A stretch of 64,000 bases of DNA from contig NC_087064.1 of NCBI RefSeq assembly GCF_963678635.1, positions 68,498,025 through 68,562,024 of the forward strand. The letters run 5' to 3'. Below are positions 11,744-23,100 of the stretch, piece by piece. Made by a program: the position numbers and the translations under genes. This DNA is from Symsagittifera roscoffensis. Lineage: Eukaryota; Xenacoelomorpha; Acoela; Convolutidae. Under the pieces are notes generated by a model. The model saw only the letters and a program-made list of their open reading frames with translations. It was not told where the DNA came from and ran no database searches. The first letter of the stretch is position 1; every line of letters starts with the position of its first letter.

Positions 11744-14700
11744 ATGGCGCCTCTAGAAGAGAAAACCAGCGTGGTTGAAAAGAAAGGCGACAGCGAAACA
11801 GATGCAAAAAAGAAAGGAGACTCAACGAAGAATGAATTGTCTGAAGAGGACAAGGCTTTGCAGGAAGAGTTGGAAACAGCCGTGGAGCAGCTAGAGAGTA
11901 CCGACGCAGGAAAATGGGAGAACGCACTTGAACTGTTAAGGTCAAAATTGAGAGAGTCTACGAACTCAATGACTTCTGTTCCAAAGCCGATGAAGTTTTT
12001 GATGCCACACTTCGATAAGTTGAAAGATACTATTTACAACAAAATGACACCAGAGAAGAATCAAAAGCTTTGCGCTGATGTTGTGTCAGTGATGTCCATG
12101 GTGTGTTCTGAGAAAAACGATTGTTTGAAATTTCGAAAACTTGGATCACAAGAAGACATCGGCTCGTGGGGTCACGAATACGTACTTCACGTTTCTTCCG
12201 AAGTCGGTGACGAATGGTCATCTGACGATACAGACGACGAAAAGAGGGCGCTTTTGAAGGAAATTGTGGACGATATTGTACCATACTTTATGAAGCATAA
12301 TGCTGAATCCGATGCCTGCGATATTTTGATGGAAACTGAGTGCTTAGATGATTTAGTGTCACATACAGATGAAAACACCTACAATCGTGTTTGTCTTTAT
12401 TTGACCAGTTGCGTCAAGTATGTAGCAGAGCCAGAGAATACTAATTTGCTGAAGTGCGCCTATAAAATATATAGAAAATTTGACAAACTACCTGATGCCA
12501 TGCGCTTGTCAATGTGTTTAAATGATACGCCGTTGATGATTGATGTTCTTGAGTCGGCTCCTAGTACGAAAATGCAAAAGCAGCTGTGTTTTATGCTTGG
12601 AAGACAGCAGATTTATCTGGAGCTGGAAACTATGAATTTGACCCTTGATGAGACTGACATCGATGAACTGAAAGAAATCATGACCAACGGAAAACTAAAT
12701 GGAAATTTCTTTGCATTGGCTCGTGAGCTCGACATTATGGAGCCAAAGCTACCTGCTGATATTTACAAGGCGCATTTGGAAACGAACAAATATTTTAAGT
12801 AAGCTCTAATTAAAAACTTTTAACTAAGCTCTATCAAATTTATATAGCTTTGGAAAAATTGAATTGGGTTACAAATATTCGAACAGTGATAAAACGTTCA
12901 GTACAATTTGCTGCTCTATAATTTCAACGTTTTTTAGCACGGGCAATCAGCCGGACTCGGCTAGACAGAATTTGGCTTCATCATTTGTGAATGGGTTCAT
13001 CAACTGTGGCTTTGGGTCGGACAAACTGCTGCTGCCAGAGGACGCTGGCAACAAGTGGATTTACAAAAACAAAGAGCACGGCATGATGAGCGCAACTGCT
13101 AGTTTGGGTAAATGTTCAGTTCTCTGGGGACGCCTTTAAGCAGCTAGATACCTTACTGTTTGTTCAGGAGGAAAAAAATTATCTGAACACAAGCTTATAG
13201 TCGCTTATACTTGCGGTAGCTAGTGTGTTGTTGAGTTTATCTTATGGGTAGAAACCTCATAGTATTATACTTAAAATCGAGAAGCTCGTGTGTTGTTAGG
13301 GTGTCTGCTGCTATGGGATGTGGACGGAGGTCTGACCAAGATAGACAAGTACCTCTATTCGACTGACGACTACATCAAATCGGGCGCCCTACTCGCTTGT
13401 GGAATCGTCAGTTCGGGTATCATGAATGAATGCGAACCAGCCCTGGCTCTGCTATCGGACTACGTTCTCAGTAACAACATGCAGCTCAGAATCTGCTCAT
13501 GTTTTGGGTAAGCATCACTCAAATACCAGTCTTTTCAGTTTTAGTGTGAAAAGGACGAAGTGATTTTCACTTAAATAGGTCTTGATGAATTTTTTCCCAG
13601 GAAAAGTCATAAAAATTGTTCATGATCAAAGTTGATATTTTGCGGTTTGACTTTTGATTTTTTTTTAAATTCAGTTCATTTCCATTGTTAAAAGAAAGGA
13701 AAAATCCAGTATTGAACAGCGAAAGTGTAAAGGTGACGAAAAACGTGATAGACTTTTAGTTTCGATAGCGGATTTTAATGTTAAGATTTCCCAGTCGAGA
13801 TAAAAAAAAATTACCTATTGATCCAATTTTCTCAAATTGGGCTTATTTTATCAAAACAAGCACCGGTCATATTTCTTGCAATTCAAAGAGCTTTACGGTC
13901 ATATATGTTTAAATTTGAATTTCAAAAGTCTGGCTGCTTTTGTACCTAATAGTTTGTTTCCTACAAATTTCCGGTTTTATTGATAACTTTCTGTGGATCG
14001 ATGAAAGATTGACAATTTTTTGTATCCTTATTTTTGAAAGCTCAAAATTAACCTCATAATGATCTCATTAAAAAACTTCAATACATTTAATCATGAACAA
14101 ACTTCTTGTTTTCATTTTTTAAAGTCTTAGCTTTTCTAGATCCTTTTGCAATTTTTCCTTTCTTCGAAGTCATCTTTGCTACTTCTTGAGCACCATGCTG
14201 TTTTAATCCTATGCTTATTTTATTGCAAGTGGCTTGAAGCTAAGTTTCGCCACTGTATGACATTTGACTGGCAATATTGTTGATTTACTACTTACTTAGA
14301 CTCGGCCTGGCCTACTGTGGATCAAACAGAGATGACGTTTTGGATCTCATCAAGCCAGTGCTCACTGACAAGAAGAGCACTCCAGAAGTGATGGGCGTGG
14401 CTGGCATTGCTCTGGGCATGATCTCTGTGGGACATGCTAATGCATCAGTGTCCGAGTGCATATTGGCGTTCTTGATGGAGAAAACGGACAAGGAGCTCGC
14501 GAATAGTTTCATGTTGTTCCTGGCACTTGCTCTTGGTCTGAACTACCTTGGACTTCAAGAAGAGTCTGAAGCGACGATTGCAGCCTTGGAAGTTGTCAAA
14601 TATCAGAGCGAGATGTTCCAGAAAGTTGCTGCTCTTTTGTTGGAAATATGTTCCTACGCTACTACTGGTAATGTACTCAAGATCCAGAAGTTGCTGCATA

Positions 14701-15979
14701 TTTGCTCCGAGTCTGCGCAACCAGAGGAAAAAAGCGAGGAGAAACCTGCTGGCCAGGGATCTAGCCAGGGCTCGGAAAAGAAAGCAGATAAGAAAGACGA
14801 CAAGAGTTCATCATCGAAGGATGATAAAAGCAAAAAGGAGAAGGAAAAAGATGATTCCGGAAGTAAAATTGACCCCGGACTATATCACTCAGTTGCAACT
14901 TTGGGACTGGCTATCATCGCAAACGGGGAGGACATCGGATCCGAAATGGCCACTCGGACATTCGGGCACCTCTTGAGATACGGAGAGACATCAATCAGAA
15001 AAGCAGTACCTCTGGCTTTGGCTATGTTGTCGCCCAGCAATCCACAGTTACCTGTACTTGACACTCTTAGTAAGTTCTCACATGACACTGACGCAGAGGT
15101 GTCTGCAAACTCAATTCTGGCAATGGGTATACTTGGCTGTGGAACGAACAATGCTCGACTGGCTCTGATGTTGAGACAGCTGGCCCAGTATTACGCGAAA
15201 GACGCCAACAATCTGTTTATGACCAGGATTAGTCAAGGACTCACTCACATGGGAAAGGGAACCCTGACTATAAACGCGTTCCACTGCGACAGACTCCTTT
15301 GCAGTAATACCGCACTTGCAGGTAAACAAATATCAAGATATGTGGTCTTATAGTAATTTGTTCAAATGATGAAAGTTTTTTTGAGCAGATTCGTTGCTAA
15401 AAATTAAATAATGGAAGTGACAGTGGGCGTTTTTAAATTTAGAAAAATTCCATTTTTGCCGATAAGTTACATTCGTGGTATTTTGCTGTGTTCGAAGTTG
15501 TCATGATTAAGAAATTCTCATACAAAAAAATAAAAGAGCATAGTAATTGTTACAGTTTTTTTCTTTGCGTGGTCGAGAATCATTGTTGGCGCTGTTCATG
15601 ACCGTTTGACGTTTGAATTTTTTTTTGTTGCTCAGGTGTGATGACCTTGCTGGTATCTTGCCTGAATGTGAAGGAAACAATTTTGGGAGAGGCGCACTAC
15701 CTTCTCTACAGCATAGTGCCCGCCATCCAGCCCAGAATGCTGACCACTTTCGACGAAAACTTGAACCCACTTCCAGTGTCTGTCAGAGTCGGCCAAGCAG
15801 TTGATGTTGTAGGCCAGGCAGGAAAGCCAAAAACCATTACTGGGTTTCAGACTCATACTACCCCTGTGCTTCTCAATATCGGGGAAAGGGCAGAGTTAGC
15901 TACGGACGAGTACAGACCCCTCACACCTTTCCTCGAGGGATTTGTGATCCTTGAGAAAAATCCGGACTACAAGGAGTAG
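11744..15979 (+). CDS. PSMD2: 26S proteasome regulatory subunit Rpn1 (PSMD2), five exons
   Basis: Rpn1 is the large non-ATPase scaffold in the base of the 19S proteasome regulator, which docks ubiquitin receptors, UBL shuttle factors and Ubp6/USP14. Exons that join in frame with GT-AG introns: 11744-12798, 12938-13107, 13300-13507, 14300-15321, 15636-15979, giving 932 codons plus TAG (animal Rpn1 is about 900 residues). Diagnostic segments: an acidic/Lys-rich N-terminus; [48 protein letters not shown]-repeat blocks such as [25 protein letters not shown] and [15 protein letters not shown]; a Lys/Ser/Asp-rich insert (about 14,725-14,865) between PC repeats; and the C-terminal [22 protein letters not shown]. 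The ATG lies 3 bases after a TTTTTTCTAG acceptor-like site, so a 5' UTR intron or trans-splicing is possible. No lesion is visible. Confidence 0.96.
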
Positions 15980-17531
15980 TTAATCATAAGAACAATATAA
16001 TAGAGACTGTCTTGTTTGCTACTGCTGGTGGTAATTTTCGCCATAATTTAAAAACGTTGATGCAAAAATTAAAGAAAATCTATCGTTTTAAGTGAATTTC
16101 TATCAAAAAGTAAAACAAAATTCCGATGCTGCGATGTTTGGTTACCGGCAGTAGATTCAGAAATTTGAACCATTGATAGTCTTATCAATGATGCAATACT
16201 GTGATGATGCCGATTATTTGTGGTAATGAATTCTGGAAGAGTGAACTATTGCTGAACTGTGGTGAGATCTGAGATATAATTAATTACTGTGTAAAGTTTT
16301 AGAAAGTTGTTTTGTTGAAATTGACACAAATTTCTCATAGATTTTTTAAACATACAACATTACCATTGACCTCGAGACAAAAAAAAAGAAATATGGACAA
16401 CAAAAAGAAACTTGAGGATTCTAAAACAATGTTGCGTCGCTTTCTGACGAGTTATTATACAGTAGAATTTGAAAATTAGCTTCAGTTTTGCTTAAATGAA
16501 GCTTAAGCTTCGGATATTCTGTGCTTATAAAATAGAATCACGCGCAACAATGTTTCTTGAGATTAGTTCACTTATCGGATGCACTTAACAATTGATACTC
16601 CAATTAGAAGGGAAGAAACAATTCATTCAAAGGGTTTGACGTAGTTCATATAGCACAGCTTTTTTCTCTTGCCGATTTACTGTAAACAACTGGATCGAAA
16701 ATTGTTAACTAGAATCATTGCTCGATAGACGGCAAATTGTGTTCATGCAACTACTCTTCTCGTCAAATATGCATCGAATTCGAAGGGGGTGGTTTCAGGA
16801 TATTGTTGCTGTTGAAGGGTGGGTGGGGGGGGGGTATTAAAATGGGAATCGGATCCTGCGGTGGTGTGTGTTATATGTTCCTGTTGAATGACCCGTTCTT
16901 CCGCTCTTCAACCTGCATAGAACACTTAAGGTCTGACCCACTCCTGCCGAAGTTAGTTCTCTGGGTCCTCTTGCCAAACGAGTCCATCAGGTCCTGAAAA
17001 TCAGATTCATTTGCACTGGTTTTTAATCTAATCAAAGGTGACCATCTAAATGATTTTGTCTGCATAGATAGGCATGCTTGTGAGAACATTGTTAAACGGT
17101 TATAATACTTTTTTTCGCAGAGCAATTTGCACATTCAGGTGCGAAATTTCATAATAAGATCATCAAAACAGTAGTTTTGAATGAACATTTAATGGTACTT
17201 TTGCAGATATCGCTGCCCTAACTTCAAAAGGCTCGAGTAATGTTGGTAAAAAATTTTTGAAAAAAACAGCTAAATAGAAAAAACGATATCATGAATTTTG
17301 TAGAGAGATGTATATCCGATCTTCTTTTTGGAGTGCTATAATTTACTATGTTCCAATGAGTGCTGTAATGCCCAACTTTCAATAAATTCAAAAAATGAAC
17401 TGAAAAACTTTAGTTAGACAAAGATAACGTCTGAAAGTCGCTAGCCGTTGCCTTCCTTATCCGGTTCAAATGCAAAACTTGTTTAGTTAGCTGTTACAGC
17501 CTCTACTCCAAACGAATTCGAAATGTGAACA

Positions 17532-18172
17532 AGACTGCTCGTATCAGGGCGAAGCCCTGAATGTTCTGACTGGCTTTTAAGGTTTATGGAGTAGTATAGC
17601 ATTAAAAAAATTAATGAAATAAAACAAAATGAAAAACTTTTTTTTCTAAAATTTGAAATTTTTAAATAAAAATCATCACCCCAGACGCCATATAAAGTAC
17701 AAAAGGATAGATTTCGCTCCTTGTAAAAAATGACTTATGGCAAATAAGCTTCTTTCAACCAATTTGGAACGAATTCTAAGACGGATTAAATCTCTGCTTA
17801 CAGGTTAATAGCGCTCATTATATCGCGCGTTAATTTTCCCAAGTTGACCAAAATGGCAATTTTTAGACCCCCATAACTAAAAAAAAAGATCACAGGTGAA
17901 ATAATTTTCAAATTTAAGCTCAGGACAACAATACTTTTTGAATGATATACAAAAAATTCCGTCAAAAATGGCTAGTTAAAAAGTCGAAATTTGTCTGAAG
18001 AAAAAAACCCACCCCGAGCACAAATTTCCGTTACTTTCGTTATAAAAGTCGGAACAAAAACATTTGCATTTAAATCAGCATTAAGACCATTTTGAACGAA
18101 TTGATTTTTTTTGTCTCGTGTTTTTTGTGTTTTTCATTTGAAACAGTTTTTTTGTGGTTTTTGATTTTTTGA
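17532..18172 (+). repeat. ~650-bp direct repeat, copy 1
   Basis: Starts agactgctcgtatcagggc and ends in a run of TTTTTGTGG/TTGATTTTTTGA. It is highly similar over its whole length to 19,346-20,001, with the last ~300 bp almost identical. A small hairpin tcagggcgaagccctga sits near its start. No coding capacity; probably a non-autonomous transposon. Confidence 0.85.
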
Positions 18173-18954
18173 TTTTATTTGGTTAGAGGTTTGAAAGTTG
18201 ACGATGCATAAATTTTCTGAACCTTTAGTATGCGCAATTTTACTCAATTAGCTATCATGCTCGAGCGATTTTTATTTGAGCGCAGCAAAGTATTTCGGTT
18301 TTACCTCGCTTAAATAATCATTCCAAGGCTAATTAATCCCAATATTTCACTAACTTGACTTTTCTTGTTTCAAGGAACAACTGTATTTTACGCCAAAAAG
18401 CATGTAATTCAAGTGCTTAAATCAATAGTTCTTGAAATTTTTTTCTTAAACTTTTTAAATTTTTTTAATTTGTAAGTTTTTTTCACAAAACTTGAATTTG
18501 AACTTCACAATTTGACTTTTTCCGGGTGAATATATAGAACCGTTTGGTTCTGTGATCTTGTACATTAATTCAATTACCAAAAAATTTACTAATTAATCAG
18601 ATAATTTAATTTTATGAAATTGAAAAAACACTGAGCAAAAATTCCCGATACAGAATTCAAAATGCAACTAATTTCAAGTTTAACAGGTATCTAAAGATAT
18701 AAAAATAATAATTAAAGTCCTTGTAGTTTCTCCATAAATTAATTCTACACTAATTTTTCTTTTTGAAAATAACAGTCTTTGGAGTTTCAAAATAAAACAT
18801 TTCAAAATTTTACCTTAGGCAGGTTTTTTTACAGCGAATTTAAAGAAGGCTTTTTATAAAAGCTTTTCACTAATTTTCAAGATATGAAGTGTAAATAAAA
18901 AATTTTCATCCAATTTTGTAATTTTTTGTACAAATGGCCGCTTTTTACTTGAAG

Positions 18955-19341
18955 TGTAAGAAGAATTAGGGCTCGAAGTTTACTGGCTGAACATATAATG
19001 CTCACTCACATACTTGCAAAATCAGCCTATCATACTTAATCACATTAGAAAAGTTGTTGTTTTTTAATCAGAATTGAGCCCAAATTTTTTTTTTGGACAG
19101 CATGATCTGAAATACTAATAGAAATCTTTCATCCATTTTTTTTTTTACTTTTGCGTTGTCCAAATGGTTGTATTTTGCTCAGTGTCTGTATTTGGTTGTA
19201 TATTCAGAAAAAGATATGGCTGAAATTACTCCTTTTTTGAAGTTTAAGAAGAATTCAGTTTCGAAGTTTACTGGCTGAAAGAAAAATGCTCATTCACAAA
19301 GATGTCCTAAAATTAACTTATTGTACTTAATCGCATAAATA
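18955..19341 (+). repeat. ~95-bp imperfect tandem segment
   Basis: 18,955-19,050 and 19,246-19,341 share the order: aagaagaatt, tcgaagtttactggctgaa, atgctca.tcaca, then tacttaatc.cat. They are about 291 bp apart and lie just upstream of copy 2 of the longer direct repeat, so the duplicated block may be larger and more decayed than the 650-bp core. Confidence 0.55.
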
Positions 19342-19345
19342 AACT

Positions 19346-20001
19346 AGACCGCTCGTATCAGGGCGAAGCCCTGAATGTTCCGACTGCCTTTTAACTTTTA
19401 TGGAGTAGCAATAACATAAATATCACTAACAAAGAGAATGTAATAACATAAAATGAAATTTTTTTTTTTCAAAAGTTTAAAAATTTTTCTATGAAAAGCA
19501 TCCCCTCACATGCCATATAAAGCGCCAAAGAAATTATTACGCTCCTTGTAACAAATCAATTATGGAAAATATGCTTCTTTGAACCAATTTGGAACGAATT
19601 CTAAGACGGATTAAATCTCCGCTTACGCGGTAATAGCGCGAAAATATCGCGGAGTTAATTGTCCTAAATTGGCCTAATTGGCAACCTTTAAGCCCCCATA
19701 ACTTTACAAAAAATGATCACATGTGAATTATCATTTCAAATTTAAGCTCAGGACAACAATACTTTTCGAATGATATACAAAAAATTCCGTCAAAAATGGC
19801 TAGTTAAAAAGTCGAAATTTGTCTGAAGAAAAAAACCCACCCCGAGCACAAATTTTCCGTTACTTTCGTTATAAAAGTCGGAACAAAAACATTTGCATTT
19901 AAATCAGCATTAAGACCATTTTGAACGAATTGACTTTTTTTGTCTCGTGTTTTTTGTGTTTTTCATTTGAAACAGTTTTTTTGTGGTTTTTGATTTTTTG
20001 A
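19346..20001 (+). repeat. ~650-bp direct repeat, copy 2
   Basis: Second copy of the repeat at 17,532-18,172 in the same orientation, about 1.8 kb downstream. Differences are concentrated in the first half. Confidence 0.85.
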
Positions 20002-21058
20002 AGCATGCGTTTTACACAAACCTAGATAAGTTCATTGTAAGTGTTTGAATTATTTGTTATTTTTGCTAAAATCGAAGGAAAAAATCTGACGTTTTAAATA
20101 TTCTGAGTTTCAAAAAACACTCTTGGTATTTTACTTGGATTTAAAGTTCAAGGTATAAATTTAGAAAAAACTGAAAATAAAATTTAATTTTAGTTTTTAG
20201 ATTTATCAGACTTTCAGGCATATCCTTTAACTTATTTGGTTTTTTTCCAAGCAAAACCAGGTACCACATTGATAATCTGTATCGTTCGAATGATACATCA
20301 TGTTAAAGCCCTCTTTGAATTACGCATCACAAAAACAGTGTGTTTCTGTTTCTGCTGGTATTGTTACATGTATAATTGTGAAAAAGTTGAAACTTTAATC
20401 TTCGCTTAGTCATTTTGACCATTTATAAACAAAACAAATTGCCCAAGAATGGAACACCAATTGCGACTGAATACTAGGTGGATTGGCTTACATTCAATGC
20501 CTCAGAGTTTTTGGCAGAAAGGCTATTAATTTAAACCCCGGTTAAATTTCCCATAAAAAGAGCTATAAGCATTTCAGTTTTTCTCGCCAGTTTCCTGTAC
20601 TTTGCCTTTTTTGCTTCAAGTGTTTTTCGAAAAAGGTCTAGAACATTTCAAAAAAATCCCTTCTAGAAGATCCTCGATCCACCTCTATAGTCATGTATAA
20701 GACTTTTTTCTATGAAAAAAACTTTACTGACAAATCTGACGGCAACAAGCTGATGACAACACAGAAATGGGCTTGATTCCGATTGAAAACTTATTTAAAT
20801 TTGATTGTCGCTTCATTTTTTGCCTGCTTACTGTTATCCGCTGATTTTCCAAATCATGGCGTGTTATTCTATGGATTCTAAAATAGTTACACAAGCAAAG
20901 GCACGCCAACAAACCGAAAATTAATTTTTTTTCCCAAGCGAACAGTTTTGTTTACGTAATTTATCCTACAGCTTAAATCAGCAGTTCATCAACAGCAAAA
21001 CAGGCGCGCTCACCATAAAAAACTTTCTTAAGGTATACTTGATTATGATTACGTAGCA

Positions 21059-21255
21059 GTATTTAGACAACCGCGTTTTTTTACTTGTTAGTAAGCAGAC
21101 AAATACTGTACTAACCAATCATAATCAGGACAGGGAAGAAATTAATGAATCATAGTTATTTGTTTCGAAAGTTTGCTTTCTGATCTTGATTCTGATTGGT
21201 TATTACAAAATTTGTCTGCTTACTGACGAGTAGGAATACGCGTCTGTCTAAATAC
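21059..21255. mobile_element. fold-back MITE-like element
   Basis: The ends gtatttagac (21,059-21,068) and gtctaaatac (21,246-21,255) are perfect inverted repeats. The similarity continues inward for about 70 bp on each side with scattered mismatches (for example gtaagcagacaaat against its complement). The total is 197 bp. No target duplication is obvious. Confidence 0.65.
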
Positions 21256-23100
21256 AAACCCCACTCTGTTAAAGACATAGAAGCTTAGAAATAGAAGCTC
21301 ATGTCTGTTTGCCCAGTGTTTTTAATGTTGTTTTGCATCTGCTCGGCGAAGTTCTTCGAATTGAGGTGGTTTTTTTATTCAGCTAATTTTCGGCGATCGA
21401 AATAATAGATTTCAACAATAAATTTTATACCCCATTGAAGATATTAACTCCTTGAAATCAAATGTAAACAAGTTTTATCTCCAATAATTGTTTGCAAAGT
21501 CTGTCTTATGAGTTTGAAAATTGCCAATTTGGCCATTCTCTGGACTAATTGATGCGCGTTTTGAAGATTTTATTCATAATGCGGAAAAGATGACGCGAAT
21601 TGTTTATGCTTGGTGAGTTATCTGACGCAACAAAATTCTTCCAATTTTTTTGAGGCTTGCTAATCGGTCGTACTAACTTTGTATGACTCAAAACTTTACA
21701 CTTGATCTTCAATTTTGACCAAAATTTAAAGTTTTTCATTATTTTTTTCCAAAACTATTCGACATGGATTGAGTGACACTGCGAACACTCAGGGCTTTTT
21801 CCTCCTTTAACCTCAAGTATGCATGCATTTATAGTGTAACTAGCGGTTTTACAAGAATGAATATGAAAATTGCGTTTGTACTGCATGGCCTTAATTTTAC
21901 GCTAGCCAAGTTTCGCATGAATCGGAAAAATTGACCAGAATTATTTTGTTGAGAAAATCGCAGGTGAGAGAAAATGAAAAACAGCCTCACTCCACAACAC
22001 ATTTCACTCTCAACTAAATAGAATTTGGATTTTCTTCATAAAATTATTCTTAAGAGAGTATTCAGTTTTTCATTATTTTTAGAATATTGGATACTTTTTG
22101 GTTATCAAATTCAAAAACTTTTCAGTTTAAAACTGAAATTATTTAAACTTAGTTCTTGTATCTAAAACATTACTGATGAAAAAGAGAAACTTCAGGATTT
22201 CAATCACGTAACAATCTTCTGAACAGTTTTTTTTTCTGTTTTTGCTCGTTTTTCCCCTCAAATTCGTAATAGGAAATAGGCTTCAAGCAAAAACTTGAGA
22301 ACAAAAAAATTATGTCAAGTTTTATGATGTTTCAGACTTTTCTACAAAACTTTTAAATCTAAAACAGCGGCTAAAAAGAAACTTGCAAAAATAAGCTTCC
22401 CGGCGACAGCAAAGAAAATCAAAAGCAAAATTAGATGATAAAAACCATTCTGACAAAAAACCATTCTGTTGCATTATAGAAAATTTCAATTTTATTGCAT
22501 TTCAAGTTGTGTAATCTACTGTTTTCAACCTTCATGTAATATTTTGTCCTAATGATTTCATTAGTAATAAATGTTTTTACTCTTTATAGTTAACTGTTCA
22601 TAAGCCTTTGATGCTATATGTTCTGCAAAACTATGTGTTGTGCTGGAAACTAGAAACCTAAAAGGCTTGCAACTATATCCTACTCATATATAAACAAAAG
22701 CATGCCATGCAAGTCATACCTTCTGTGGTGCTCGGGTTTTGTTCTAAAAATTTCACTTACCAAACTTTGAAATAACAACATCGATTTTGGAACTCCTCAT
22801 TATTCCATAAGTTCCTCTTTGATTGTCATAGAAAGTTTTGGATCGCCCAGAGTCAAGTGAACTTTTTTGCCATGATTCAAACCTTGAGACTGTTTTTTTT
22901 TAAATTGAAGTTAGTAAAAAAATTACGGTTTGTATGAAAAAAAATTGCAGCAAGATTCAATTGCCCGAAACGCAATTTTGTGATTATCTAAGTTCCGAAC
23001 TCCTGCATTTACGTAGCAATTTGGTACTCTTGTTACAGGTTAAACATAATTCATAATGAGGCTTCGAAACCTCATCATAAACAAACAAACAAACAAACAA

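Larger units (their letters stand above)
15980..23100. other. repeat-rich intergenic region
   Basis: No gene recognised. ORFs up to ~90 codons (for example 16,737-16,997) have no domain signature. The region holds a direct repeat pair, a smaller nearby repeat and a fold-back element (listed separately), plus G-runs near 16,815-16,835. Confidence 0.5.

Noticed and set aside
12030-12378. Antisense ORFs over the Rpn1 first exon, and similar ones at 14,312-15,329 and 15,507-15,856
   Set aside because: Shadows of the strong sense-strand Rpn1 coding sequence.
17532-20001. CRISPR array or LTR pair
   Set aside because: Only two long copies in a eukaryotic genome, no spacer pattern, and no coding sequence between them.
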